A stretch of 64,000 nucleotides of DNA. It comes from Burkholderiaceae bacterium (GTDB taxonomy: Bacteria > Pseudomonadota > Gammaproteobacteria > Burkholderiales > Burkholderiaceae_C). The notes below the pieces were generated by a model. The model did not search any database. It was not told the origin of the DNA and saw nothing but the letters and a program-made list of their open reading frames with translations. Below are positions 37,018 to 45,659 of this stretch, piece by piece. The first letter of the stretch is position 1; each line of letters starts with the position of its first letter. The stretch lies in assembly GCA_031253955.1 (NCBI GenBank), contig JAIRVJ010000128.1, forward strand, positions 1 to 64,000, written 5' to 3'. Both the position numbers and the translations under genes were made by a program.

Positions 37018-38537
37018 GCGGTTTTGTTTTTCTCCCTCTCCCGCTTGCGGGAGAGGGTTGGGGAGAGGGCCAGCCGAAGGCTGGCAGGCGCTTGTTTTTG
37101 CGCTGCTGGCCCACGCTCGCCATCGCCCTGGCCGCCCTCGCCGGCTGCGCCGTAGGCCCCGACTACCAGCGCCCCGAAACCCCCGCTCCGGCCCAATTCA
37201 CCCGCCAGCCGCTGGCGGCGACCAAGGGCAGCGAGCACGGCCCGGCGCAGCAGTGGTCGCCCGGCGCATCCATCAGCCAGACCTGGTGGCAAATGTTCGG
37301 CTCGCCTGCGCTCGATACCCGCGTGGAGCGCGCATTGGCCCATAACCCCGATCTGCAAGCGGCCACCGCCGCCCTGCTGCAAGCGCGGGAAAACGTCGCG
37401 GCCCAGCGCGCCGCGTTCTTTCCCACGGCGCAGCTTGGCTACACGCCGTCGCGCCAGCGCGAGGCGGTGGGCACGCTCTCGCCCAGCCTGGAGTCGGGCG
37501 CGGCAATTTACACGCTGCACACCGCCCAACTCACCATCAGCTACGCCCCCGACGTGTTCGGGCTGAACCGCCGCACGGTGGAAGCGCTCGCGGCGCAGGC
37601 CGATAACCAGCGTTATCAGCTTGAAGCGGCGCGGTTGACCCTGGCCACCAATGTGGTCAACGCCAGCATCGAGGAAGCCGCGTTGCGCGCGCAGATCGAG
37701 GCCATCCAGGCCGTCATTGACGCGCAAACGCACGCGCTGGCGATCCTGCACGATCAGTTTCGCCTGGGCCACGCATCAGCCTTGGACGTGGCCGCGCAGG
37801 AAGGCGCGCTGGCGCAGGCGCGGCAAGCCCTGCCGCCTTTGGAAAAACAGTTGCAGCAAAACCGCGACCTGCTGGCAATTTTGTGCGGCGACACGCCCGA
37901 TCAGGCCGGCGCGCCGCAGTTCGATCTGGAGCATTTCACCCTGCCGGTCACGCTGCCGCAAGGCGTGCCCTCGCAACTGGTCACGCAGCGTCCCGACGTG
38001 CGCGCCGCCGAAGAAAACGTGCGCGCCGCCAGCGCCCAGGTCGGCGTGGCCGTGGCCAACCGCCTGCCCCAGTTCACCTTGCAGGGCGCTTACGGTGGCA
38101 GTTCCACGGCGTTTGCCCGCATGTTCGCCGCCGACAACCTGTTCTGGTCCCTGGCCGGCAGCGTCAGCCAGACCCTGCTGGACTTCGGCGCGCTCGCGCA
38201 CCAGCAGCGCGCCGCCGAAGCGGCCTTGCGGCAGGCGGCGGCGCAATACCGCGGCGCGGTGCTCGCGGCATTCCAGAACGTGGCCGATGCGCTCTACGCC
38301 ATCGACGCCGACGCCCATGCGCTGGCCGCCGCCGATGACGCCGAACGCGCCGCCGCGCGCACGCTGGAACTTACCGGCAAGCAGCAGCAACTGGGCTACG
38401 TCGATGCGCTCACCCTCATCAACGCGCAGCAGGCGTACCAGCAAGCGCGCGTCGCCCGCATCCAGGCCCAAGCCGCGCGCCTGAGCGACACGGCGGCGCT
38501 GATCCAGGCGCTGGGCGGTGGCTGGCAGGATTCGTGA
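37014..38537 (+). CDS. Outer-membrane efflux lipoprotein, NodT/CusC type, with repeat-encoded N-terminus
   Basis: The 507-residue TolC-like channel has the family features LAGCAVGPDYQRPE (lipobox Cys45), WWQMFGSPALD, two halves of coiled-coil hairpins (ALAHNPDLQAATAALLQARE and LRQAAAQYRGAVLAAFQNVA) and QRPDVRAAEENVRAA. The ATG at 37014 overlaps the pump stop. Residues 4–24 (FVFLPLPLAGEGWGEGQPKA region) are the in-frame translation of a repeat A copy at 37024–37085, placed before the signal peptide. If translation instead begins at an in-frame TTG (37092 or 37098), the repeat would be untranslated. Metal-efflux partner of the preceding two genes. Confidence 0.9.
   Translation: MSGFVFLPLPLAGEGWGEGQPKAGRRLFLRCWPTLAIALAALAGCAVGPDYQRPETPAPAQFTRQPLAATKGSEHGPAQQWSPGASISQTWWQMFGSPALDTRVERALAHNPDLQAATAALLQARENVAAQRAAFFPTAQLGYTPSRQREAVGTLSPSLESGAAIYTLHTAQLTISYAPDVFGLNRRTVEALAAQADNQRYQLEAARLTLATNVVNASIEEAALRAQIEAIQAVIDAQTHALAILHDQFRLGHASALDVAAQEGALAQARQALPPLEKQLQQNRDLLAILCGDTPDQAGAPQFDLEHFTLPVTLPQGVPSQLVTQRPDVRAAEENVRAASAQVGVAVANRLPQFTLQGAYGGSSTAFARMFAADNLFWSLAGSVSQTLLDFGALAHQQRAAEAALRQAAAQYRGAVLAAFQNVADALYAIDADAHALAAADDAERAAARTLELTGKQQQLGYVDALTLINAQQAYQQARVARIQAQAARLSDTAALIQALGGGWQDS
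37024..37085. repeat. Repeat A inside the 5' end of the outer-membrane efflux gene
   Basis: Hairpin 1 is CCCTCTCCCGC/GCGGGAGAGGG (37034–37044 and 37047–37057, perfect 11 bp, TT loop). Hairpin 2 is CCAGCC/GGCTGG (37070–37084, GAA loop), with GTTGGGGAGAGGG between. The block is in frame with the gene and adds no stop codon. Confidence 0.85.
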
Positions 38538-38684
38538 CACCCGCCAACCGCTGCCCTAGGCTTTACTATTCGCATTGTCGGCTGCTTGTCTTTCCGTCCA
38601 GGTATTTTGGCGAGCCGCGATAACTTTGGGATGTATCGCACGCAGCCCCATCGTCATGCGGCTGTTTTTGTGTACCCTTATCCC
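38538..38684. other. Intergenic region before waaA
   Basis: I see no gene or repeat here. It should contain the waaA promoter, but no convincing –35/–10 pair stands out. Confidence 0.4.
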
Positions 38685-40031
38685 ATGATCGGCGCTTTGT
38701 ACGACCTGGCCATTTGGGCGGCGCAGCCGCTGTTGCGGAGCAAATTGCGCCGCCGTGGGCGGGCCGAGCCAGGATATCTGCACGCGGTGGAAGAACGCTT
38801 TGGGCATTACACGCAGCCCCGCCAGCCTTCGGCTGCCCCTCTCCCCACCCCTCTCCCGCAAGCGGGAGAGGGAGCAAACGCCAATCCGCATGATGGGCAG
38901 CCGCTGATCTGGATCCACGCCGTCTCGCTAGGCGAAACGCGCGCGGCGGCCATCCTGCTCCACGAATTGCGCGCGCGCTGGCCGCAGATGCGCCTGCTGC
39001 TCACGCACGGCACGGCCACCGGGCGGGCCGAAGGCGGCAAGCTGCTGCGCGCGGGCGACGTGCAGGTCTGGCAGCCGTGGGATACGCCCGCCGCCACGCG
39101 GCGCTTTTACGCGCACTTTAGGCCCGACGCGGGCGTGCTGATGGAAACCGAAATCTGGCCGAACCTGATCGGCGAAGGCCGACGCGCGGGCGTGCCTATT
39201 GTTCTTGCCAATGCGCGCTTGTCGGAAAAATCCCTGCGCGGCGCGCGGCGCGCGGCGGCTGTGTTGCGCCCGGCTTACGCGGCCTTGTCTGCCGTGTGGG
39301 CGCAAACCGAGGCCGACGCCGCCCGCCTGCACCAGGCCGGAGCGCACGGCGTGGCCGTGCTCGGCAACCTGAAATTCGACGCCGCGCCCGACGCCACCGC
39401 CGTCGCGCGGGGGCAGGCTTGGCGCGCGCGGTGCGGCAAGCCCGTCGTCATGCTCGCCAGTTCGCGCGAAGGCGAAGAAGTCATGCTGCTGCAAGCCCTG
39501 CGCGCCCAGCCGCCGCGCCTGCCCATCCAGTGGCTGATCGTGCCGCGCCACCCGCAGCGGTTTGACGCCGTGGCCGATTTGATTGGCACGGCGGGCTGGC
39601 CCGTGAGCCGCCGCAGCGGGTGGGCCGATGACGCGCCACCAGCCGATGCCGCCAACGCTATTTGGCTGGGCGACAGCCTGGGTGAAATGGCCGCCTGGTA
39701 CACGCTGGCCGACGCCGCGCTGCTGGGCGGCAGCTTCGCGCCGCTGGGCGGGCAGAACCTGATTGAAGCGGCGGCCTGCGGCTGCCCGGTGCTCATGGGG
39801 CCGCACACCTACAACTTCGACGAGGCCGCCCACCTGGCGCTGCAAGCAAACGCCGCGCTGCGCGCAGCCGGCATGGCCGACGCCGTGGCGCAAACCGCCG
39901 CCCTGCTGCAAGAGCGCGCGCAACACACCGCCATGACGCAAGCGGCCCGCGCCTTTGCCGCCAGCCAGCGCGGCGCAGCGCAACGCATGGCCGGGGCGCT
40001 GGCGCGGTTGCCTGGCATTGCGCGTTCGTAG
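38685..40031 (+). CDS. waaA: 3-deoxy-D-manno-octulosonic acid (Kdo) transferase, with in-frame repeat insertion
   Basis: WaaA adds Kdo to lipid A precursor at the inner-membrane face. The 448-residue GT-B enzyme starts with a membrane-associated helix (MIGALYDLAIWAAQPLL). Family motifs are WIHAVSLGE (catalytic Glu84), METEIWPN, LGNLKFD and the nucleotide-binding GQNLIEAAACGCPVLMGPHTYNF. Residues about 45–70, between ERFGHY and PLIWIHAVSLGE, are the translation of a repeat A copy, which explains a length about 20 residues above usual. The insertion precedes the active site and keeps the frame. The TAG stop is the start of a repeat B copy. Confidence 0.93.
   Translation: MIGALYDLAIWAAQPLLRSKLRRRGRAEPGYLHAVEERFGHYTQPRQPSAAPLPTPLPQAGEGANANPHDGQPLIWIHAVSLGETRAAAILLHELRARWPQMRLLLTHGTATGRAEGGKLLRAGDVQVWQPWDTPAATRRFYAHFRPDAGVLMETEIWPNLIGEGRRAGVPIVLANARLSEKSLRGARRAAAVLRPAYAALSAVWAQTEADAARLHQAGAHGVAVLGNLKFDAAPDATAVARGQAWRARCGKPVVMLASSREGEEVMLLQALRAQPPRLPIQWLIVPRHPQRFDAVADLIGTAGWPVSRRSGWADDAPPADAANAIWLGDSLGEMAAWYTLADAALLGGSFAPLGGQNLIEAAACGCPVLMGPHTYNFDEAAHLALQANAALRAAGMADAVAQTAALLQERAQHTAMTQAARAFAASQRGAAQRMAGALARLPGIARS
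38821..38873. repeat. Repeat A inserted in frame within waaA
   Basis: Hairpin CAGCC/GGCTG (38823–38835) is followed by CCCTCTCCCGC/GCGGGAGAGGG (38849–38859 and 38862–38872, AA loop). The 11-bp stem is identical to that of the copy at 37034, in reverse module order. It encodes a Pro/Ala/Gly-rich stretch with PLPQAGEG. Confidence 0.88.
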
Positions 40032-40055
40032 GGGCGGAAAATTTTTTGCCCTTAC
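40028..40055. repeat. Repeat B, short form (supplies the waaA stop)
   Basis: This imperfect 28-bp palindrome GTAGGGGCGGAAAATTTTTT plus GCCCTTAC carries the TAG stop of waaA at 40029–40031. It can also fold as a terminator-like hairpin. Confidence 0.8.
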
Positions 40056-40066
40056 GCTACGCTAGA

Positions 40067-40160
40067 TTTTCTATAGCTTGATACCTTGATTTATATTTTA
40101 TTTACCAGTATTTTATATGCCAAATATATACAATAAATTGGCTTAAAGCTCTCAAATTGA
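40067..40160. repeat. Repeat D, copy 5
   Basis: This AT-rich 94-bp element runs from TTTTCTATAGCTTGATA to AAAGCTCTCAAATT, with internal TTTACCAGTATTTTATAT. Ends are diverged (AGCTCTCAA instead of AGCTATCAA) but the plan is the same as in the other copies. Confidence 0.65.
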
Positions 40161-40180
40161 GAGTTACCACTTTCAAACGC

Positions 40181-40329
40181 CAAGGCGATCGCATCTAAAT
40201 TCCATGAGTTGAATTTCGACGCGACAAATAACACTTGTGCCGTCGTAGGGGCGAAAAATTTTTCGCCCCTACATCCGTGCTCCATCGCCAACTGGTTGAT
40301 TCTTAAGAAATTCAGATGCGATCGCCCTG
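40181..40329. mobile_element. MITE-like element with 23-bp inverted ends and 10-bp flanking repeats
   Basis: The left end CAAGGCGATCGCATCTAAAT and the right end, inverted, CAGGGCGATCGCATCTGAAT agree over a 23-bp span with three mismatches. TTTCAAACGC is repeated directly on both sides (40171–40180 and 40330–40339), as a target duplication would be. The interior is 100 bp and contains a perfect repeat B palindrome at 40245–40272. No coding capacity. The flanking sequence resembles repeat C, so it likely inserted into a C copy. Confidence 0.7.
40245..40272. repeat. Repeat B, short form, perfect palindrome
   Basis: A perfect 28-bp palindrome, GTAGGGGCGAAAAA and its exact inverse. It lies inside the MITE-like element 40181–40329. 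Confidence 0.85.
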
Positions 40330-40346
40330 TTTCAAACGCTCAACGC

Positions 40347-41363
40347 TCAGGGTTCCCCCAAGCCCAGCCCTTTGGTGAGCTGCCGGTAGATGGGCCACGT
40401 GCGTTCGATGAACTTGCGGGCCGCCGCGCCTGTCAAGGGAGGCTGATCTTCCGCCATCAATTCATTGACCGACTTCATGCGGCTGGACTGGGTGAAGGAC
40501 TGCGCCACCAGTTCCGCCACGCGCTCAAGAATGCTGGCGGGCGTGCCGGCGGGCGCGAAGAGAACATTGGTTTCTTCCAGATCCTGGAACGCCGGCCCGG
40601 TGAACCCCACCTCGGCCCAGGTGGGAACCGCAGGCAGGCGCGGCGAACGCTTGCGCGTGAACACCAGCAGCGGGCGCACCGTGCCTTGCGCGATGGCGCC
40701 GCCAAGCGAGGTGAGCGAGGCCGCGCCGATGTCCACCGAGCCGGAGTAAAGATCGACCAGCATCGGTCCCGATCCCTTGTAATTGACGATGTTGAATTCC
40801 GCTCCGGTAGATTTAATGATTTCCGTGAGCATGATCTGCCAGCCGGAGCCGATGGCGTAATTGCCCGCGTTGACGGGTTTCTGCTTGGCGTAGGCAATCA
40901 GCTCTTCAAAAGAGCGGACGGGGAAATTCTTGTTGGCCGTCACGGTGATCGGCCCCACGCCCAGGGAAGCGATCGGCACCAGGTCCTTGTCCACATCGAT
41001 GGGCATCTTGCGCAGCATCACGGGCGCTTGCGCCAGTTGGCTGTTGAGCGAGATCAGCAGCGTGTAGCCGTCCGGGTTGGCCTTGGCGACGGCGGTGGCG
41101 GCAATCATGCTGACGCCGCCCGCCCGGTTTTCCACGATCACCGGCACGCCAAGCTGCTGCGAAAACCAGTCGGCCAGCGCCCGCGCCGTGGCGTCGTTGG
41201 ACGAGCCGGGCGCCTGCGCGGCGATGATCCGAATGGGTTTGGATGGCCACGCGGCCTCGGCCAAGGCACGCACGCCATACAGCCCGGCGGCGAGCGCCGC
41301 GCCGCAAAGCGCCGTTCGGCGAGAGATCATCCCATCGGCTGACGAGGGTGTGCGAACGGCCAT
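40347..41363 (-). CDS. TctC/Bug-type solute receptor with a Tat-like signal
   Basis: The 338-residue Bug protein shows WPSKPIRIIAAQAPGSSND, VENRAGGVSMI and ANPDGYTLLI. The N-terminus has SRRTALCGAALAAGL, a twin-arginine-type motif before the hydrophobic core, so export may use Tat rather than Sec, which is seen in some Bug proteins. I chose ATG 41363 (GGAG eight bases upstream); ATG 41369 adds two residues. It is divergent from the enoyl-CoA hydratase gene. Its stop falls at the edge of a repeat C copy. Ligand unknown. Confidence 0.9.
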   Translation of the reverse strand: MAVRTPSSADGMISRRTALCGAALAAGLYGVRALAEAAWPSKPIRIIAAQAPGSSNDATARALADWFSQQLGVPVIVENRAGGVSMIAATAVAKANPDGYTLLISLNSQLAQAPVMLRKMPIDVDKDLVPIASLGVGPITVTANKNFPVRSFEELIAYAKQKPVNAGNYAIGSGWQIMLTEIIKSTGAEFNIVNYKGSGPMLVDLYSGSVDIGAASLTSLGGAIAQGTVRPLLVFTRKRSPRLPAVPTWAEVGFTGPAFQDLEETNVLFAPAGTPASILERVAELVAQSFTQSSRMKSVNELMAEDQPPLTGAAARKFIERTWPIYRQLTKGLGLGEP

Positions 41364-41447
41364 GTTCATTGCTCCAAAAAACCGCAAAACCGTAAAACCG
41401 TAAACTGTAGCTGAGCCGGATTTCAAACCCCTTGCCGCTTTGCCGAC

Positions 41448-42251
41448 ATGAACGCCTTTCAACCCGCCTACGCCACGCTCCAGACCGCGCGAGCCGATGA
41501 GCATGTGCTCGTGGTCACGCTCAACCGCCCCGCCGTGGGCAACGCGCTCAACACGCAGATGGGGCACGACCTGCTCAATTTGTGGAGCCGTTTGACGGAA
41601 AACCCTGAAGCGGCGCGCTGCATCGTGCTGACCGGCGCGGGAGACCGGATTTTTTGCGCGGGCGGCGACTTGCGTGAGCGCAACGGCATGACCAGCCAGC
41701 AATGGCGCCAGCAGCACGAACTGTTCGAGCGCGCGCTGTGGACCATGGCCGATCTGCCCGTGCCGGTCATCGCCGCCATCAACGGCCACGCTTACGCCGG
41801 CGGGCTGGAAATCGCTCTGTATTGCGACTTTGCCTACGCCAGTGAGCAGGCCAGATTCGCCCTGACGGAAGTCACCATCGGCATCATGCCTGGCGGCGGC
41901 GGCACGCAGAATTTGCCGCGCGCCATCGGCGAGCGCCGGGCTAAGGAAATTTTGCTGACGGGCGCGCCGTTTTCCGCCGCGGATGCCCATGCGTGGGGGC
42001 TGGTGAACCGGGTCTGCCCGGCGGGCGAGGTGCTCGCGTGCGCCCTGGAAACCGCGCGCACGATTGCGCAAAACGCGCCGCTGTCGGTGCGGCAAATCAA
42101 GAAGTCGGTGCGCTTTGGCGGGCAGATGGAATTGCGCACCGCGCTGCGCTTCGAGGTGGAAGCCTACAACCACCTGGTCGGCACGCAAGACCGGCTGGAA
42201 GGCGTGCGGGCGTTCAACGAAAAGCGCAAGCCGGTGTTCCATGGCAGTTGA
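41448..42251 (+). CDS. Enoyl-CoA hydratase/isomerase family protein
   Basis: The 267-residue crotonase-fold protein hydrates or isomerises an enoyl-CoA. It has VVTLNRPAVGNALN, FCAGGDLRER (oxyanion hole), HAYAGGLEIALYCD and TEVTIGIMPGGGGTQ, with Glu residues in both usual catalytic positions. It is divergent from the Bug receptor gene and probably shares a regulatory region with it. Its stop TGA lies at the start of a repeat C copy (GTTGAGCG). The specific pathway is not evident. Confidence 0.92.
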   Translation: MNAFQPAYATLQTARADEHVLVVTLNRPAVGNALNTQMGHDLLNLWSRLTENPEAARCIVLTGAGDRIFCAGGDLRERNGMTSQQWRQQHELFERALWTMADLPVPVIAAINGHAYAGGLEIALYCDFAYASEQARFALTEVTIGIMPGGGGTQNLPRAIGERRAKEILLTGAPFSAADAHAWGLVNRVCPAGEVLACALETARTIAQNAPLSVRQIKKSVRFGGQMELRTALRFEVEAYNHLVGTQDRLEGVRAFNEKRKPVFHGS

Positions 42252-42305
42252 GCGTTTGGCGTTGAGTGTGCATGGCGTTACGTCCGCCCACGCCAAACGC
42301 TCCGC
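42248..42305. repeat. Repeat C, copy at the hydratase 3' end
   Basis: GTTGAGCGTTTGGCGTTGAG is followed by TGTGCATGGCG and, inverted, CCACGCCAAACGCTCCGCC. The hydratase TGA (42249–42251) is part of it. The two arms could pair as a terminator-like stem. Confidence 0.75.
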
Positions 42306-42356
42306 CTTCTTTACAAGCTGCTACATTCACGCCTGACCGCGTTTCGCCTGCTTGCC

Positions 42357-42878
42357 GTGTACCGCTTCTTCTTCATCTTTCTGACCGTTCTGGCCGTGCT
42401 GTTTGGCGTGGAAATGCTCAACCCGGTGCAGGAGGCGGTCGTAACCCCTTGGACCAGTTGGCTGGCAACGGTCAGCGCGGCCGTCGCGCGCCTGATTGAT
42501 CCCACCGTCATCTCGCATGGCCGGGTGCTGCAACAAAGCGCGCCGCCTTACTTTGGCGTTTCCATCGAAGCCGGCTGCAACGGCGTGGAGGCCACCATCG
42601 TGCTGCTGGGGGCAATGCTGGCCTTTCCCTCGAGCTGGAGGATGAAGCTGTGGGGCATCGGCCTGGGCTTCATCGCCGTGCAGAGCGTCAACCTGATCCG
42701 CATCGTCAGCCTGTTCTTTCTTGGGCAGTGGAGCTTCAAGGCGTTCGAGTTCGCCCACCTGTACATGTGGCAGGCGCTCATCATGCTCGACGTGCTGGTG
42801 GTCTGGCTGCTGTGGATGCGCATCGTCGCCAGGCGCGGCCCGCTGCCCGCGCCTGCGCCACAAACTGCCGCAGCCTGA
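42357..42878 (+). CDS. xrtH: Exosortase H (XrtH)
   Basis: Exosortases are inner-membrane cysteine transpeptidases that cut C-terminal PEP-CTERM-like signals; XrtH is paired with IPTLxxWG-CTERM proteins. The 173-residue protein is the minimal single-domain form. It has the catalytic Cys in EAGCNGVEA (Cys74), Arg in NLIRIVSLFF (Arg115) and His in EFAHLYMWQ (His134), and about five membrane helices. The start is GTG 42357. The next gene, 17 bases downstream, is its usual membrane partner. No protein with an IPTLxxWG tail is encoded in the window, so targets lie elsewhere. Confidence 0.88.
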   Translation: MYRFFFIFLTVLAVLFGVEMLNPVQEAVVTPWTSWLATVSAAVARLIDPTVISHGRVLQQSAPPYFGVSIEAGCNGVEATIVLLGAMLAFPSSWRMKLWGIGLGFIAVQSVNLIRIVSLFFLGQWSFKAFEFAHLYMWQALIMLDVLVVWLLWMRIVARRGPLPAPAPQTAAA

Positions 42879-42895
42879 AAACGGAATTCCCCGCC

Positions 42896-43531
42896 GTGCG
42901 CGCCACCCTCATCGGACGCTTTCTGCTGATCGCCATCGCCGCCCTGGCGGCCCTGCTGCCGCTGTGGTACTGGGCCTCGCCTTGGCTGTCCACGCCGCCC
43001 ATCTGGCTGGCCGGCAAGGTGATGAAGCTGTGCTTTTCCTGGGTCGATGGCTTCGAGCAAAACGACATCATCGCCACGCTGGTCACCCGCGTGCAGGTGC
43101 GCATGGAGCACGGCGGCGCGCAGGTGCTGGGCGAACTGGCGCCCGAAGTGAGCTACCCCACCTATGGCTACGGCCTGGTGCTGCTGTGGGCCATGCTGAT
43201 CGCCTCGCGCCCGCGCCGCTGGTGGCTCAAGGGGCTGCTCGGCAGCGCGATTCTCATCCCCGTGCAAGCGTGGGGCATCTGCTTTCAGTGGCTGCGCGAT
43301 GTGGTGCTGCTCTCCGGCGCCAATGGCGCGGCGTACCTGAACTACTCGGTATGGGCGCAAAACGCCATCGCCTACGGCTACCAGTTCGGTTTCCTGATGC
43401 TCCCCCCGGTCGCGCCCATCGCCCTGTGGCTGCTGTTCGACAAACGCTTCGTCGCCGCCCTCTGGCTCGAAGCGGCGCTGCATGGCCAGCCCAACCAACC
43501 CGCCCCTGCCGCGCCCATGCACGAGAGGTAA
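42896..43531 (+). CDS. Exosortase H-associated membrane protein
   Basis: The 211-residue protein has four to five hydrophobic segments (LIGRFLLIAIAALAALLPLW, YGLVLLWAMLIAS, LGSAILIPVQAWGICF, FGFLMLPPVAPIALWLLF). A loop with FEQNDIIATLVTRVQV and YPTYGYG follows the first. It is found next to XrtH in related bacteria and is thought to assist sorting, but its biochemical role is not known. GTG 42896 begins the conserved region. Its stop precedes a repeat C fragment and a repeat D copy. Confidence 0.8.
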   Translation: MRATLIGRFLLIAIAALAALLPLWYWASPWLSTPPIWLAGKVMKLCFSWVDGFEQNDIIATLVTRVQVRMEHGGAQVLGELAPEVSYPTYGYGLVLLWAMLIASRPRRWWLKGLLGSAILIPVQAWGICFQWLRDVVLLSGANGAAYLNYSVWAQNAIAYGYQFGFLMLPPVAPIALWLLFDKRFVAALWLEAALHGQPNQPAPAAPMHER

Positions 43532-43577
43532 ACCGGGCGTTTGGCGTTAAGTATTTCCCTCGAAGATGGAAAATTCA

Positions 43578-43670
43578 AAATTGATAGCTGGATACCAGTA
43601 ATCTATCTAATTTTCATATATTTTTATACGTGAAAATCAGGCTATACTATGGCAACAAGCTATCAAATTT
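43578..43670. repeat. Repeat D, copy 6
   Basis: This 93-bp AT-rich element runs from AAATTGATAGCTGGATACCA to GGCAACAAGCTATCAAATTT. It has one of the best-preserved pairs of terminal inverted repeats in the window. It lies between convergent genes. Confidence 0.8.
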
Positions 43671-43716
43671 GCAGGCTTGGATGAAATTCCAGCACGCTTG
43701 ACGCTTCGGCGATCCT

Positions 43717-44394
43717 TCAGAAGTGAAAGCGCGCAGGCTCGGAGAAACCTTGCAGCCTGGGAGCGTCGCAGTCCCAAGGCTGGGTTTCGGCCCAGGTATC
43801 TTCGCCAGTGCGCTGCGTCAGGCTCATGCGCATGACCGGCTCCTGGCCGGCGATGCCGATCAAGCGCCCGCCGGTTTTGAGCAGCGCCAGCAGGCGCTGC
43901 GGCACTTGTGCCACGGAGCCGGAGAGCACGATCACGTCGAACGGGCCGTCGCCTGAAAGATCGGCGCTGGCGCCGTCGGCCTGCCGCACTTCCACATTGA
44001 GCGCGCCGGCGCGTTGCAGGTTGGCGCGAGCGGTTTGGGCCAGTTCCGGGTCGATTTCCAGCGTGAGCACGCGCTGGGCGCGGTGGCCGAGCAGGGCCGC
44101 CATGAAGCCGGAGCCGGCGCCGATTTCCAGCACCCGCTCGTGCTTGGCCACACCCGCATCTTGCAGTAGGCGTGCTTCCACGCGGGGTTCAAGCATGACC
44201 TGGCCGAGCGCCACAGCCTGCGCGCCGCTTTTGAGCGGCACGCGCAGATCGGCAAAGGCCAGGTGGCGGTACGCGGCGGGCACGAAGTCTTCGCGCCGCA
44301 CGGCGGCCAGAAGCTCCAGCACACCGCCATCGAACACGTCCCAGGGGCGGATCTGCTGCTCGATCATGTTGAAACGGGCTTGTTCGACGTTCAT
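43717..44394 (-). CDS. pcm: Protein-L-isoaspartate O-methyltransferase family protein
   Basis: This SAM-dependent enzyme would methylate isoaspartyl residues in damaged proteins. The 225-residue protein has motif I VLEIGAGSGFMAALLG at about 88–103 and the acidic loop LTLEIDPELA. The N-terminal half (MIEQQIRPWDVF, REDFVPAAYRHLAFAD) is typical of the betaproteobacterial Pcm-like branch that begins with MNVEQARFNM. The SQP-type substrate loop is replaced by ALGQVMLEP, so activity on isoaspartate is probable but not certain. A separate gcdH gene lies 56 bases upstream in the same direction. Confidence 0.85.
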   Translation of the reverse strand: MNVEQARFNMIEQQIRPWDVFDGGVLELLAAVRREDFVPAAYRHLAFADLRVPLKSGAQAVALGQVMLEPRVEARLLQDAGVAKHERVLEIGAGSGFMAALLGHRAQRVLTLEIDPELAQTARANLQRAGALNVEVRQADGASADLSGDGPFDVIVLSGSVAQVPQRLLALLKTGGRLIGIAGQEPVMRMSLTQRTGEDTWAETQPWDCDAPRLQGFSEPARFHF

Positions 44395-44450
44395 GGCGCG
44401 CACCTTGGCATGGAGAGATGGAATTAAATGAAGAATTTTATCTGCCGCGC

Positions 44451-45629
<1,179 letters not shown>

Positions 45630-45659
45630 GATGCTTCAGTCTTTCGTGGATAAGTATTA

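Noticed and set aside
40184-40326. GCGATCGC octamers as cyanobacterial HIP1 repeats
   Set aside because: They occur only as the ends of one element and the gene content is clearly betaproteobacterial.
40347-42296. 649-codon frame as a large fused Bug protein
   Set aside because: The extra N-terminal part is antisense to the enoyl-CoA hydratase. A signal peptide and ribosome-binding site place the start at 41363.
42357-43531. PEP-CTERM substrate gene next to exosortase
   Set aside because: No frame in 41–45 kb ends with an IPTLxxWG or PEP motif followed by a helix and basic tail.
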